Source: Deinococcus sp. YIM 77859 (GTDB lineage Bacteria > Deinococcota > Deinococci > Deinococcales > Deinococcaceae). From it: a stretch of DNA of 64,000 nt. A program made the translations under genes and the position numbers. The first letter of the stretch is position 1. Each line of letters opens with the position of its first letter. Positions 34,746 through 59,528 of this stretch are shown here, in pieces. The notes beneath the pieces were generated by a model, which saw only the letters and a program-made list of their open reading frames with translations, was not told the DNA's origin and did no database searches. The stretch is from the NCBI RefSeq assembly GCF_000745175.1, contig NZ_JQNI01000002.1, positions 480,001 to 544,000 on the forward strand, in the 5' to 3' direction.

Positions 34746-35417
34746 GTGCCCGCTCTCAATCTCGCGGCCCTCACGACCGAAGAGCTTCAGGCCCTGCTCG
34801 GGGAGGAGGGCGCACAAAGCCGCCTGCCGGACGTGAGCCGTGCTCGCCTGGAGGGCCGTCCCCTGCTCGGCCCGCTCCTGCCCGCGGCCCTGACCTTTGA
34901 GCCGCTGGCCGAGCGCCCCTGGGGCGCGACGCCCGAGGAGAGCCGCCGCCTGACCGCGCTGGACGCCGAGCTGCGTGCGGCCGGAGCCGAACCGCTGGGG
35001 GTGTACTACGTGCCGCAGGAGCGGGCTGCGCGTCACCTCCGGGCCTACCTGTTCGGCCCGGAGGTCGCCGCTGCCCTGCGCTGGAGCGAGACGCCGGAGT
35101 TGCCCCGCAGCGGCCAGCCCTTTGTCGAGGCCGTCACCTGGCTGCGTGACCGAGCGAGCGGCGTCGCCTGCGTATTCAGCACCTCCGCGGCCGCAGTGCC
35201 CGTTCCGGCCCCCAGCGAGGCGGCTGATGTGCGCGTGCTGCCGGGGGCCTCTCCCACAGAACTGCTGACCCTCCACCGCCGGGCGGTGCTGCACCACGGG
35301 CGCGGGGGCAGGATCCATGGCGAGGAGGGCTGGAAGCGGGCCTGGCAGGAACTCCACGCGCTGAATATGGCCGCCTGGGCCCGCCGGGGCCTGCTGCTTC
35401 ACGAGGCGGAGGGCTAG
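34746..35417 (+). CDS. unknown cytoplasmic protein
   Basis: 223 aa, no membrane segment or motif that I recognise. The sequence has short blocks rich in Leu, Ala and Glu (ALTTEELQALLGEE, RPWGATPEESRRLTALDAELRAAG, LGVYYVPQE) and ends with WARRGLLLHEAEG. The GTG at 34746 lies seven bases after TATGCT (34733-34738); an in-frame ATG at 34734 would add four residues but overlaps that box. It is followed by an 18-base perfect palindrome. Confidence 0.75.
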   Translation: MPALNLAALTTEELQALLGEEGAQSRLPDVSRARLEGRPLLGPLLPAALTFEPLAERPWGATPEESRRLTALDAELRAAGAEPLGVYYVPQERAARHLRAYLFGPEVAAALRWSETPELPRSGQPFVEAVTWLRDRASGVACVFSTSAAAVPVPAPSEAADVRVLPGASPTELLTLHRRAVLHHGRGGRIHGEEGWKRAWQELHALNMAAWARRGLLLHEAEG

Positions 35418-35420
35418 CCC

Positions 35421-35438
35421 GCCTGCCCCGGGGCAGGC
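35421..35438. promoter_or_regulatory. perfect 18-base palindrome GCCTGCCCCGGGGCAGGC
   Basis: Lies four bases after the stop of the unknown gene and 24 bases before the HAD gene. With no loop bases it makes a poor hairpin and there is no T-run, so an operator for the HAD gene is as likely as a terminator. Confidence 0.35.
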
Positions 35439-35461
35439 CGGTCCTGCGCCACAATCGCTCC

Positions 35462-36094
35462 ATGACGTTTCCCACCTCCCACGCCCCCCGTCACGTCGCT
35501 TTCGATTGGGGCGGCGTCTTTACGGTCGGCACCTTTGATGGCCGCTCTACCCAGAACCTGGCTGACCGCAGCGGCATTCCCGTCGAGCAGGTGCGCGAGA
35601 GCTACTTCCGGCACGTGCGCCAACTGGAAGTGGGGGCGTGGAGCCTCCCGCAGTTTTGGGAGGTGCTGCGGGAGGAGACCGGCATCACCCTTTCCTACGG
35701 GGAGTTTGAGGCGCTGTACCTGGGCAGCATCCACGACAACCTGCCCATGTACGCCACACTGGAGCGCCTGCCCCGTGAGGTGCGCGTTGGTCTGTTGAGC
35801 AACAACTACCCCGTGGTGTGTGACCACCTGCGCCGCGATCCCCGGTTTGCGCGCTTTGACGCCCTGGTTTTCAGCAACGAAATCGGGCACAAAAAGCCGC
35901 ACCCGCATGCCTTTGCGGCGCTCGCGGAGGCGATGGGTGTGCCCGCCTCGCGGGTCGCCTTTGTGGACGATGTGGAAGAGAACGTCGAGGCGGCGCGGGC
36001 GGCGGGCTTTCACGGACTGCTCTATCACCACGAGCAGCACGCCGCCTTTGAGCGCGAACTGGGGCGGTGGCTCGGTCTGGCGGTAGGAACCTAG
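35462..36094 (+). CDS. HAD-family hydrolase
   Basis: 210 aa. HAD subfamily IA layout: motif I FDWGGVF (residues about 14-20), helical cap 30-85, motif II LLSNNY, motif III lysine in GHKKPHPHAF, and motif IV FVDDVEENVEAA. The second Asp of the D-x-D pair is Gly, as in YihX-like members, which usually keep phosphatase activity. Substrate unknown. A CACAAT box six bases before the ATG suggests a leaderless mRNA. Confidence 0.9.
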   Translation: MTFPTSHAPRHVAFDWGGVFTVGTFDGRSTQNLADRSGIPVEQVRESYFRHVRQLEVGAWSLPQFWEVLREETGITLSYGEFEALYLGSIHDNLPMYATLERLPREVRVGLLSNNYPVVCDHLRRDPRFARFDALVFSNEIGHKKPHPHAFAALAEAMGVPASRVAFVDDVEENVEAARAAGFHGLLYHHEQHAAFERELGRWLGLAVGT

Positions 36095-36116
36095 CGTCTT
36101 TTGGGTTGCCCCGTTG

Positions 36117-36150
36117 CGCCGCCTGCCCTTTCCGGGGACAAGGCGGCGTT
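36117..36150 (+). terminator. weak terminator after the HAD gene
   Basis: 8-bp stem CGCCGCCT/AGGCGGCG (36117-36124 with 36141-36148) with a 16-base loop, followed by only TT. It separates the HAD gene from the aceA control region. Confidence 0.35.
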
Positions 36151-36166
36151 GTGCTGGGCCACCGTG

Positions 36167-36216
36167 GTGGTGTACCTGACAAAGTGGTGTACCTCCCCTC
36201 CACACGAGTACACCAC
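36167..36216 (+). repeat. three copies of GTGGTGTAC, candidate operator of aceA
   Basis: Two direct copies at 36167-36175 and 36184-36192 (identity extends to GTGGTGTACCT, period 17 bases) and one inverted copy at 36208-36216. They lie 126-175 bases before the aceA ATG in otherwise non-repetitive DNA. Spacing and orientation suggest cooperative binding of a regulator of the glyoxylate shunt. No regulator gene is adjacent. Confidence 0.6.
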
Positions 36217-36292
36217 CTTTCCGGCGGGCGCCGCTTGCCCACAATGGCCTCGTCACCCCGAGGCCGCCAGCCTCACCGAAGCGTTTTCCGCT

Positions 36293-36308
36293 CCTGCCCG
36301 TAGGCAGG
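36293..36308 (+). other. hairpin in the aceA leader
   Basis: 6-bp stem CCTGCC/GGCAGG with a CGTA loop, followed after ten bases by CTTTTT (36318-36323). The gap to the T-run is too long for a standard terminator. A leader structure is the safer reading. Confidence 0.35.
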
Positions 36309-36341
36309 ACCGTCCCTCTTTTTCTGAGCAAGGAGGCTCCC

Positions 36342-37655
<1,314 letters not shown>

Positions 37656-37684
37656 ACCTCCGCACCACGTCATGACCGTCGGAA

Positions 37685-37714
37685 GAGGGGAGAGCCGCCC
37701 AGGGTTCTCCCCTC
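37685..37714. terminator. hairpin between aceA and cdd
   Basis: 12-bp stem (GAGGGGAGAGCC with GGTTCTCCCCTC, one G-U) and a 6-base loop. It lies between convergent genes. There is no T-run on either side, so it is a structural guess. Confidence 0.4.
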
Positions 37715-37767
37715 CCGGCGCTTATGCGGAGCAAAACCGGCTGGGCCGCTCGTAGGAGCAGGAGCGC

Positions 37768-38197
37768 CTAGAGCGTTCCCACCTCGTGGCCATCGTCCCG
37801 CTGTTCCAGTCGGAAGCCGTGCGGCAGAAACTCCGCGACCCGCCCGCTCACCACGTCGCCATGCTGGTTCACGCAAACTACGCGGGCCTCAGGGCTGAAT
37901 TCGAAGAGAATCTGGCGGCAGGCACCACAGGGGCTGGCCGGCGGCGTGGCTTCCGAGTACACCACGATCTCGGTGAACTCGCGCGCTCCAGCTGTCGCCA
38001 TCGCCTGCACGGCACTCTGTTCGGCGCAGCGGCCCAGACCGTAGCTGGCGTTCTCGACATTCGCGCCGAAGAACACGCGGCCGTCGCTGGTCCGGAGCGC
38101 GGCGCCCACCCGGAAGCGGCTGTAGGGGGCGTAGGCCTGCTTGAAGGCGGCTTTGGCGCCCTCCAGCAGTTGCGGGTCAGGGAGGCTGCAAGAAACT

Positions 38198-38205
<8 letters not shown>
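37768..38205 (-). CDS. cdd: cytidine deaminase
   Basis: 145 aa zinc enzyme converting (deoxy)cytidine to uridine in pyrimidine salvage. The tetrameric-type motif GRCAEQSAVQA carries the first zinc Cys and catalytic Glu; PCGACRQ carries the other two Cys. PYSRFRVGAAL lies near the N-terminus. The ATG lies inside the last codons of the upstream CNNM gene (8-base overlap), so they are one operon. Confidence 0.96.
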
Positions 38206-39554
<1,349 letters not shown>

Positions 39555-39645
39555 TCGCGCCCCGGCGTTCCGCAAGGCCCATGCTGCCCACCCCACTTCG
39601 CAGGAAGCCGGGTGTCGGTCGCCGGAATCTGTGGTGCCCGTCAGC

Positions 39646-39666
39646 AAAAAACCCGCCCGCAGGCGG
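39646..39666 (-). terminator. intrinsic terminator inside the CNNM leader
   Basis: 5-bp GC stem CCGCC/GGCGG (39653-39657 with 39662-39666) with a TGCG loop and six T's (39646-39651) on the minus strand. It is 107 bases upstream of the CNNM ATG and downstream of a TAGACT box (39722-39727). It may end the dgkA transcript or attenuate the CNNM-cdd operon. Confidence 0.7.
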
Positions 39667-39721
39667 TGAAGGCCGGGCATCCGCTCAGAGCCAGAACTGG
39701 GAGGCTCCATAGATGCGACAG

Positions 39722-39727
39722 AGTCTA
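39722..39727 (-). promoter_or_regulatory. -10 box of the CNNM-cdd operon
   Basis: Minus-strand TAGACT. It predicts a leader of about 177 bases before the CNNM ATG, long enough to hold a regulatory RNA. The -35 is not clear. Confidence 0.4.
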
Positions 39728-39800
39728 GCACAGCCTCCTTTGGGGAAAGGGCGCTTGATGAACCTTCTGAAAAGGCCAGGGAACGGGCGAGAGGCGTGCT

Positions 39801-40171
39801 CTAGGTCAGCAGGCGCAGCAGCGCTGGCCCCAGCACGGCCACTCCGACAAGCAGTGCGCCCAGGCTGCCGACGAGGACAGCCCCCGCGGCGGCGTCCTTG
39901 GCCGCTTTGGCGAGTGGGTGCAGCCCCGGGCTCGCGAGATCAACCACCGCTTCCAGGGCGGTATTGAGCAGTTCCAGGCCCAGCACAAGCGCGCAGGCCA
40001 GCAGGATGGGTGCGAGCGGCGCGCGCAGCCCCAGCGCCAGCCCCAGGGCCAGGACGGCGGCCCATACCTCGATGCGAAAATTCGCCTGGGTGCGGTAGGT
40101 ATGCGCGATGCCCGCCCACGCAAAGCCCGCCGAGCGCACCCAGCGGCGCAGGGAGAGCGCGGAGCCGCCGC

Positions 40172-40175
<4 letters not shown>
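39801..40175 (-). CDS. dgkA: diacylglycerol/undecaprenol kinase (DgkA family)
   Basis: 124 aa inner-membrane kinase. Three helices are visible (about 39-58, 61-70 and 98-120), with the family signature ELLNTALEAVVDL and HPLAKAAKDAAAGAVL. Gram-positive-type members phosphorylate undecaprenol. The start overlaps the ybeY stop by four bases (ATGA). The order phoH-ybeY-dgkA is conserved in many bacteria. Confidence 0.94.
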
Positions 40176-40639
<464 letters not shown>

Positions 40640-40733
40640 GTTCGCAGCATAGGGCAGCAGGGGTACGGAGCAGCGCGGCCTCAACAGGCGGGAGCAGGAG
40701 CCTTGCTGGCTCTCTGCCCCCGGCGTGCCCCGG

Positions 40734-41798
<1,065 letters not shown>

Positions 41799-42044
41799 TG
41801 TGGCTCCTGTCGTTGGTGCTGGGGTGCGGCAAGGCGCACTCTCCCCCCACGCGTGGTCTGGGGGAGTCGGGGAGGAAAGACGTCATTCGGACACGCTTAT
41901 TTTCTGGCGTGCTGGCTGGGGGAGGCGTGGGCCGGTACACAATCTCTGGCCCTGCGGGGCCGCCTAAGGGAAGTGTGAACGGGGGCGCAAAGGCTCGCCG
42001 CGCTCGCGCCCTCCCCAACGGAACCGTACACTAGACTCGAACGC

Positions 42045-42889
42045 GTGGACTCCGGCATGACCCTTTCTGGTAGGCCTGTTTCTGGCGTGTGGCGTGCCTT
42101 TCTGTACGCTGATCCGGCCGCGCATTCCCTCTCTCCAGCGCTCCACCGTGCGGCCTTTGCGCACGCCGGCTTGTCCGGCGAGTACGCGGCGGTGCGGGTG
42201 CCCTCCGCGGCCCTGCCCGCCGCACTGGAACGGCTGCGCGCTCCGGACGTGCTGGGCGCGAACCTCAGCCTGCCGCATAAAGAGGCCGCGCTGCCGCTGC
42301 TCGACAGCCTGTCGGAGGCTGCGCAGGCGATAGGGGCGGTGAACACGGTCATTCACCGCGGAGGGCGGCTGATCGGAGAGAACACTGACGCGCCGGGCTT
42401 TCTCGCGGCTCTGGCGGATGCGGGCGCACCCGCGGCGGGTGTGGCGGTGGTGCTGGGCGCGGGTGGTGCGGCGCGGGCGGCGGTGTGGGCGCTGCGCTCG
42501 CAGGGGTGGGACGTGCGGGTGGTCAACCGTACGCCGGGCCGCGCTCAGGCGCTGACCCGTGACCTGGGCGGTTTGGCCCAAGCGCGGGAGGAGGTGCCCT
42601 GGGAACAGGTGAGCCTGGTGGTGAACGCTTCCAGCGCAGGTCTCGCCCATCAGGACGAAACGCCGCTACCCGGCTTCGACTTTGCGGCCCTGCCGCCCAG
42701 CGCGCTGGTGTACGACATGGTCTACAAGCCGCGCGAGACCCGGCTGCTGCGGGAAGCTCGTCGCGGCGGCCTCCAAGCGGAAAATGGCCTCTCGATGCTG
42801 GCCCATCAGGCGCGCCTGGCCTTTGTGGCCTGGACGGGCGTCCGCGTACCGGTCGGCGTCTTTCTGGCGGCGCTGGAGGAGGCCGCCTG

Positions 42890-42890
<1 letters not shown>
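42045..42890 (+). CDS. aroE: shikimate dehydrogenase
   Basis: 281 aa NADPH enzyme reducing 3-dehydroshikimate in aromatic amino-acid synthesis. Substrate-site motifs are DPAAHSLSPALH, NLSLPHKEAALPLLD (catalytic Lys) and NTDAPGF (Asp). The Rossmann motif is VLGAGGAARAAVWAL. A C-terminal QARLAF helix follows. GTG 42045 comes seven bases after TAGACT (42032-42037), a clean leaderless start; ATG 42057 is the alternative. It overlaps the kinase gene by one base. Confidence 0.95.
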
Positions 42891-47370
<4,480 letters not shown>

Positions 47371-47389
47371 GCCGCGCTAGGCTGCTGGC

Positions 47390-47800
<411 letters not shown>

Positions 47801-48387
47801 CCCTGGGGGCTTGCCCCTCCCCCCATACCGCCACGCCCGCGCCGCGCAGCAGCCGGATCACCAGCGCGAGCGGAAAGCCCACCACGTTCGAGTAATCCCC
47901 ATTGACGCGCTCCACCAGCGCCATGCCAGCGCCCTGAATGCCGTAGCCGCCCGCCTTGTCGCGGCCCTCACCGGTCGCGGCGTAGTGGGCGATCTCGGGT
48001 TCGGTGAGGGTGCGGAAGGTCACGTCCGTTCGTTCCACGCCCCCGGACTCCTGTCCGCCGCTCACGACCGTGACGCCCGTGTACACCTGGTGGGTTCGTC
48101 CCGAGAGCCGCTGCACAAAGGCGCGGTTCTCGGCCTCGTCCCGCGGCTTGCCCAGCAGGTCGCCGCCGGCGGCCACCACCGTATCCGCCGCGATGACCAC
48201 GGCGCCGGGGTGGCCTCGCGCAACGGCCCAAGCCTTGAGCGAGGCGAGTTCTCTGGCCAGCCGCGCGGGGTCACGTTCTGGGCTGTCTTCCGCCTCGCCG
48301 CTCACCACGACGCGGAACGGCACGCCCAGATGTGCCAGCAGCTCTCGCCGACGCGGACTGCCCGAGGCAAGAATCACCTCCACGCCC

Positions 48388-49050
48388 TCAGTAGCCAGAA
48401 CCGGCCTCCCCGCCCTGCACGAGGGACACGCCGCTCGACGTGCCCAGCCGCGTTGCGCCCGCCTCGATCATCGCTCGGGCGTCGGCGGGGGTGCGAACGC
48501 CGCCCGCCGCCTTGAGCTGCGCTCGGCCCGCGATCACGTCCGCCATCAGCCGTACGTCCGCAGGCGTCGCGCCGCCCGGACCGAAGCCGGTGCTGGTCTT
48601 GACAAAATCGGCTCCACCCGCAACCGCCGCCTCTGTCGCGGCCCGCTTTTGTGCGTCATCCAGGTAGCAGGTTTCGATGATGACCTTGAGCACCGTACCT
48701 GGAATGGCCTGCCGCACCGCGCGCACGTCCGCCTCCACGGCGTCCCAGTCCCCCTCTAGGGCCGCGCCGATGTGGATGACCATATCCACCTCGTCTGCCC
48801 CCGCCTCCACGCTCAGGCGGGCCTCGACCGCTTTTTGCTCGGGCAGGACCGCGCCCAACGGAAAGCCGCAGACGGTGGCGACCTTGACGGCCGTTCCTGC
48901 GAGTTCGGCTTTGGCCAGCGGCACATAGACGGGGTTGACGCACACCGCGTAGAACGAATGCTCCCGCGCTTCGGCACAAAGCTGACGGATGTCGGCGGCG
49001 GTGGCGGTGGCCTTGAGCAGGGTGTGGTCGATGTAGGGCGCGAGATTCAC
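48388..49050 (-). CDS. deoC: deoxyribose-phosphate aldolase
   Basis: 220 aa class I aldolase cleaving 2-deoxyribose-5-phosphate. IDHTLLKATAT, the AGADEVDMVIHIGA motif, VIIETCYL and the Schiff-base Lys in DFVKTSTGF are present, with AAGGVRTPADA. The GTG at 49050 is seven bases after TATCCT (49058-49063 on plus), a leaderless start. It shares the 61-base intergenic space with divergent bcp. Confidence 0.95.
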   Translation of the reverse strand: MNLAPYIDHTLLKATATAADIRQLCAEAREHSFYAVCVNPVYVPLAKAELAGTAVKVATVCGFPLGAVLPEQKAVEARLSVEAGADEVDMVIHIGAALEGDWDAVEADVRAVRQAIPGTVLKVIIETCYLDDAQKRAATEAAVAGGADFVKTSTGFGPGGATPADVRLMADVIAGRAQLKAAGGVRTPADARAMIEAGATRLGTSSGVSLVQGGEAGSGY

Positions 49051-49111
49051 GTTTCCCAGGATACCCGCGTCCTGTCTGGCCTGCTGTGTTCCCGCCTGTT
49101 ACCCTCAGGGC

Positions 49112-49609
49112 ATGACTGGCCCTGCCCCTCGCCTCCAACCCGGTGACCCCTTTCCTGACTTCGCCCTTCCCGACGCTGAGGGCCGCACCCACCGCCTCTC
49201 CGACTACGCGGGCCGCTACGTCGTCCTGTACGCCTACCCCAAGGACGACACACCCGGCTGCACCAAGGAAGCCTGCGACTTCCGCGACAGCGCCCGGCTC
49301 CACTCCCTCGGCGCGGTGATTCTGGGTGTGAGCCGCGACGACGCGGAGAGCCACCGCGCCTTTGCCCAGAAGCACAGCCTGCCCTTCCCGCTTCTGACCG
49401 ATGTGGACGCAAGCTTCCTGAGGAGCCTGGGGGCCTTTGGTCCCAAGAACCTCTACGGGAAAGTCGTGGAGGGCGTGAAGCGAGAGACTTTCCTGATCGG
49501 CCCGGATGGGCGGCTGGTCAAAGCCTGGCGAAATGTGTCTGTGGACGGGCATGCGGATGCCGTTGCTGCCGCCATCGAAGCTGATCAGAAGGCGAGGCGC
49601 GATGCCTGA
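49112..49609 (+). CDS. bcp: thiol peroxidase of the Bcp/PrxQ type
   Basis: 165 aa thioredoxin-dependent peroxiredoxin. The peroxidatic Cys is in YPKDDTPGCTKEACDFRD (Cys50), and the resolving Cys55 is five residues on, as in α-type PrxQ. It has DVDASFLRSLGAFGPK in the middle and ends EADQKARRDA. TACCCT lies six bases before ATG 49112 (leaderless). Its last codons overlap the rpiA start by eight bases. Confidence 0.96.
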   Translation: MTGPAPRLQPGDPFPDFALPDAEGRTHRLSDYAGRYVVLYAYPKDDTPGCTKEACDFRDSARLHSLGAVILGVSRDDAESHRAFAQKHSLPFPLLTDVDASFLRSLGAFGPKNLYGKVVEGVKRETFLIGPDGRLVKAWRNVSVDGHADAVAAAIEADQKARRDA

Positions 49610-50288
49610 GCTGGAGGCGCTGAAACAGGAGGCGGCCCTGCGCGCGGTCACGCTGGTCAGAAGCGGCATGCGGGTCGGTTTGGGCACCGGCAGCACCGCG
49701 AAATACGCGATTGAGGCGATTGGAGAACGCCTGGCGTCCGGCGACCTGCGCGGTGTGGTGGGGGTCGCGACCAGCGACGCTTCGGAAGCGCTCGCGCGGC
49801 GGGTCGGCATTCCGGTTGAACCGCTCGACCCCCGGCCCCTGGACCTCGCCATCGACGGCGCAGACGAGATCGATCCCCAGCTCAACCTGATCAAGGGCTT
49901 GGGCGGGGCGCTGCTGCGCGAGAAGCTGACCGAGGTGCAGGCGCGCGAGCTCGTGATCATCGCGGATCACACCAAGCTCGTCACTCGGCTGGGCGAGAAA
50001 GCACCCCTGCCGGTCGAGATCGCCCGCTTCGGCTTTCTGTCCACCATCGAGCGGTTACGCCAACTCGTTCCTGGCGGGCGACTGCGGCAACCCGGCGCGC
50101 AGCCCTACGTAACAGACAACGGCAACTACATCTATGACGCGCAGCTTCCGGAGCGGTTTGACGCCGCCGGGCTCGAACGGCAGCTCAAGGGCACGCTGGG
50201 CGTGGTGGAAACGGGGTTTTTCCTGGGCATGGCGCAGCGGGCCTTTGTGGCGGCTCCGGAGGGCGTACGCGAGTTGCGCTGCCCCTAA
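49602..50288 (+). CDS. rpiA: ribose-5-phosphate isomerase A
   Basis: 228 aa. Interconverts ribose-5- and ribulose-5-phosphate. Motifs: VGLGTGSTAKYAI, LDLAIDGADEIDPQLNLIKGLGGALLREK (catalytic Asp, Lys and Glu region), DHTKLVTRLG, YVTDNGNYIYD and GVVETGFFLG. ATG 49602 lies inside the 3' end of bcp, so the two are co-translated; an earlier in-frame GTG/TTG is unlikely. Confidence 0.96.
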   Translation: MPELEALKQEAALRAVTLVRSGMRVGLGTGSTAKYAIEAIGERLASGDLRGVVGVATSDASEALARRVGIPVEPLDPRPLDLAIDGADEIDPQLNLIKGLGGALLREKLTEVQARELVIIADHTKLVTRLGEKAPLPVEIARFGFLSTIERLRQLVPGGRLRQPGAQPYVTDNGNYIYDAQLPERFDAAGLERQLKGTLGVVETGFFLGMAQRAFVAAPEGVRELRCP

Positions 50289-50374
50289 TCCAGAAGCGCG
50301 GGCGGTTCCCGTGGACCGGGGCGGTTCTCTTTGCCGCATGGCTGGCCGCCTTTGGGATCAACTCCCCCTCGGCG

Positions 50375-51235
50375 TTGCGCCTGCTGTACCCGCGTGCGGC
50401 GGCTGAGGTGACGGCCCTGCCTGCCGCCCCCGGCTACCGCGCCGGGCAGCGTGTCCTGGTGGTCAGCCCCCACCCCGACGACGAGAGCCTGTGCTGTGCG
50501 GGCAGTATTCAACATGCCCTGGCTGCCGGAGCACAGGTGTACATTGTGTGGCTGACGAGCGGCGACGGGTTCGAGCTCGATGCGGCGCTGCACGAACACA
50601 CGCCCCACCCCCGTGGCCGAGCGTTGGAACGGTTGGGCCAGGACCGCCTTGCGGAGGCCACCCACGCGGCCAGTGTGCTCGGTGTGCCGCGTGACCACCT
50701 GTTTTTCCTGGGCTACCCCGATGGCAGCCTGCTGAGACTGCTGCGCGCCCACTCGGCCACCCCCACCCGCTCGCGGTACACAGGGGCGACGCATGTGCCC
50801 TATGCCCAGGCGCTCTCGCCCGGTGCCCCGTACACCGCCGCCAGCCTGGAGCGCGACCTGGGAACGGTCCTCGACCGGGTACGGCCTGACGTGGTGCTCC
50901 TGCCCTCCACCGCTGACTTTCACCACGATCACCAGGCCACCAGCCTGGTGACCCAGCGCCTGCTGGCGGCACGCGGCGAGCAGGGCCGCGAGCGGTTCTG
51001 GATCGTCCACGGCGGTCTGGAATGGCCCGTTCCCAAGGGGTTGCACGAGGGGTTCCCGCTGCTGATTCCCCCACGCGGCCACCGTCTGCCCTGGACTCGG
51101 GTGGACCTCACGCCCCAGGAGCAGAACATCAAACTGCGTGCCCTGCGGGCCCACGCGAGCCAGATGGCGGTGATGCCGCGTTTTCTCACGGCCTTTGTCC
51201 GCTCGAATGAACTCCTCGCGTCGCCTGCGAAGTGA
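50375..51235 (+). CDS. PIG-L (LmbE-like) deacetylase
   Basis: 286 aa from a TTG. The deacetylase core has the zinc motif SPHPDDESL (about residues 31-39) and HHDHQATS. Family enzymes remove acetyl groups from sugar derivatives. Upstream in the same frame, from about 50279, the DNA encodes a basic-hydrophobic segment (KRGRFPW, then AVLFAAWLAAFG) with no ATG, GTG or TTG. The true start may be a rarer codon such as CTG at 50279, which would give a membrane anchor. Probably the third gene after bcp-rpiA. Confidence 0.85.
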   Translation: MRLLYPRAAAEVTALPAAPGYRAGQRVLVVSPHPDDESLCCAGSIQHALAAGAQVYIVWLTSGDGFELDAALHEHTPHPRGRALERLGQDRLAEATHAASVLGVPRDHLFFLGYPDGSLLRLLRAHSATPTRSRYTGATHVPYAQALSPGAPYTAASLERDLGTVLDRVRPDVVLLPSTADFHHDHQATSLVTQRLLAARGEQGRERFWIVHGGLEWPVPKGLHEGFPLLIPPRGHRLPWTRVDLTPQEQNIKLRALRAHASQMAVMPRFLTAFVRSNELLASPAK

Positions 51236-51308
51236 CTGCTACGGGTTTCGGTGGAGGGATACCATCCCTGTGACCCCGGCCAACAGGGCAGCTCCCAGAG
51301 CTCCGAGC

Positions 51309-53345
<2,037 letters not shown>

Positions 53346-53426
53346 GGGGGGAGGGTACTGTTCTTCCCCCTCCGGGGGGATGAAGGCCGCTGGGGAGAAG
53401 CTTCACGCCTGGGGGCGGTAGCTTCC

Positions 53427-54623
<1,197 letters not shown>

Positions 54624-54678
54624 GGAGGGCAGTGTAAGGGCATGGGCGCTCTGCTCCTCCACCGCCGTTCGTGGCGGC

Positions 54679-56671
<1,993 letters not shown>

Positions 56672-56730
56672 CTGCGGCCCATTTCAGCACCTTTTGCCGG
56701 GGGAAGAACGGCCCTTGCCTGTCCCGGTTC

Positions 56731-57944
<1,214 letters not shown>

Positions 57945-58047
57945 ATGTATTGCCCTTCTTGTCTATCATTTGAAAACAAGCGGAGAGTGGCCTCCCGGTG
58001 AAGACGGCCCTCATGCCGGTCGCCTGCACCGCGAGTAGGGTACGCCC

Positions 58048-59025
58048 GTGAGCATGCACAAGCGTCCGCTGGGCCGTACGGGCCTCTCCGTCGCAGAAAT
58101 CGGGTACGGTGCCTGGGGCATTGGGGCCGACATGTGGAAGGGCGCACGGGACGACGAGAGCCTCCGGGCGCTGCGCCGCTACATCGAACTGGGTGGCAAC
58201 TTCATCGACACGGCGATGGGCTACGGGAACGGCCACTCCGAGCGGCTGGTGGGAGAGGTGGCCCGCGAGCACCCCGGCACCCTCGTCGCGACCAAGATCA
58301 GCCCGCAGAACATGGAATGGCCTGCCGCGCCCCACACCACCGCCCAGGAGGCGTATCCCGGTGACTGGGTGATTCGCTGCACCGAGGCCAGCCTGGAGCG
58401 TCTGGGTCTCCCCGCCATCGACGTCCAGCAGCTGCACGTTTGGAACGACACCTGGCTGGGGCAGGGCGACTGGCAGGACGCGGTCACGCAGCTCAAGCGG
58501 GACGGCAAGATCCGCCATTTCGGTATCTCCATCAACGACCATCAACCCCACAACGCCGTCAAAGCGGTGGAGGCTGGGGCTGTGGAGACCGTGCAGGTGA
58601 TCTACAACATTTTTGACCAGTCGCCGCAGGACCGGCTGCTTGACGCCTGCCAGGCCAATGGAGTGGGCGTGATCGTCCGTGTGGCCCTCGATGAGGGCAG
58701 TCTAACCGGCACGATCACCCCGGAGACCACCTTCCCGGAAGGCGACTGGCGTCACCGTTACTTTGGCGGCAACCGCAAGGCTGAACTGCAACCCCGCCTG
58801 CGCGCGATCGAGGCGGATCTGGGCATCACGACCGCCCAACTGCCCGCGGTGGCCCTGCGGTTCGTCCTGAGTCACCCGGCGGTCAGCACGGTGATCGTGG
58901 GGATGCGCAGCGTGCGCAACGTGGAGCGCAACGCGGTCCTTGCGGACGGGCAGGGGCTGCCCGCCGAGCAGTTGCAGAAGCTGCACGCGCATCGCTGGGA
59001 CCGCAACTGGTACGACCCGGCATAG
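58048..59025 (+). CDS. aldo/keto reductase
   Basis: 325 aa NADPH-dependent TIM-barrel reductase. Motifs: [29 protein letters not shown] (catalytic Asp/Tyr), KISPQN with the catalytic Lys region, and [15 protein letters not shown] at the cofactor site. Substrate unknown. GTG 58048 lies six bases after TAGGGT (58036-58041), so it is leaderless. Divergent from homocitrate synthase. Confidence 0.94.
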   Translation: MSMHKRPLGRTGLSVAEIGYGAWGIGADMWKGARDDESLRALRRYIELGGNFIDTAMGYGNGHSERLVGEVAREHPGTLVATKISPQNMEWPAAPHTTAQEAYPGDWVIRCTEASLERLGLPAIDVQQLHVWNDTWLGQGDWQDAVTQLKRDGKIRHFGISINDHQPHNAVKAVEAGAVETVQVIYNIFDQSPQDRLLDACQANGVGVIVRVALDEGSLTGTITPETTFPEGDWRHRYFGGNRKAELQPRLRAIEADLGITTAQLPAVALRFVLSHPAVSTVIVGMRSVRNVERNAVLADGQGLPAEQLQKLHAHRWDRNWYDPA

Positions 59026-59042
59026 GCCGGGAGCTGCGGGCG

Positions 59043-59524
<482 letters not shown>

Positions 59525-59528
<4 letters not shown>

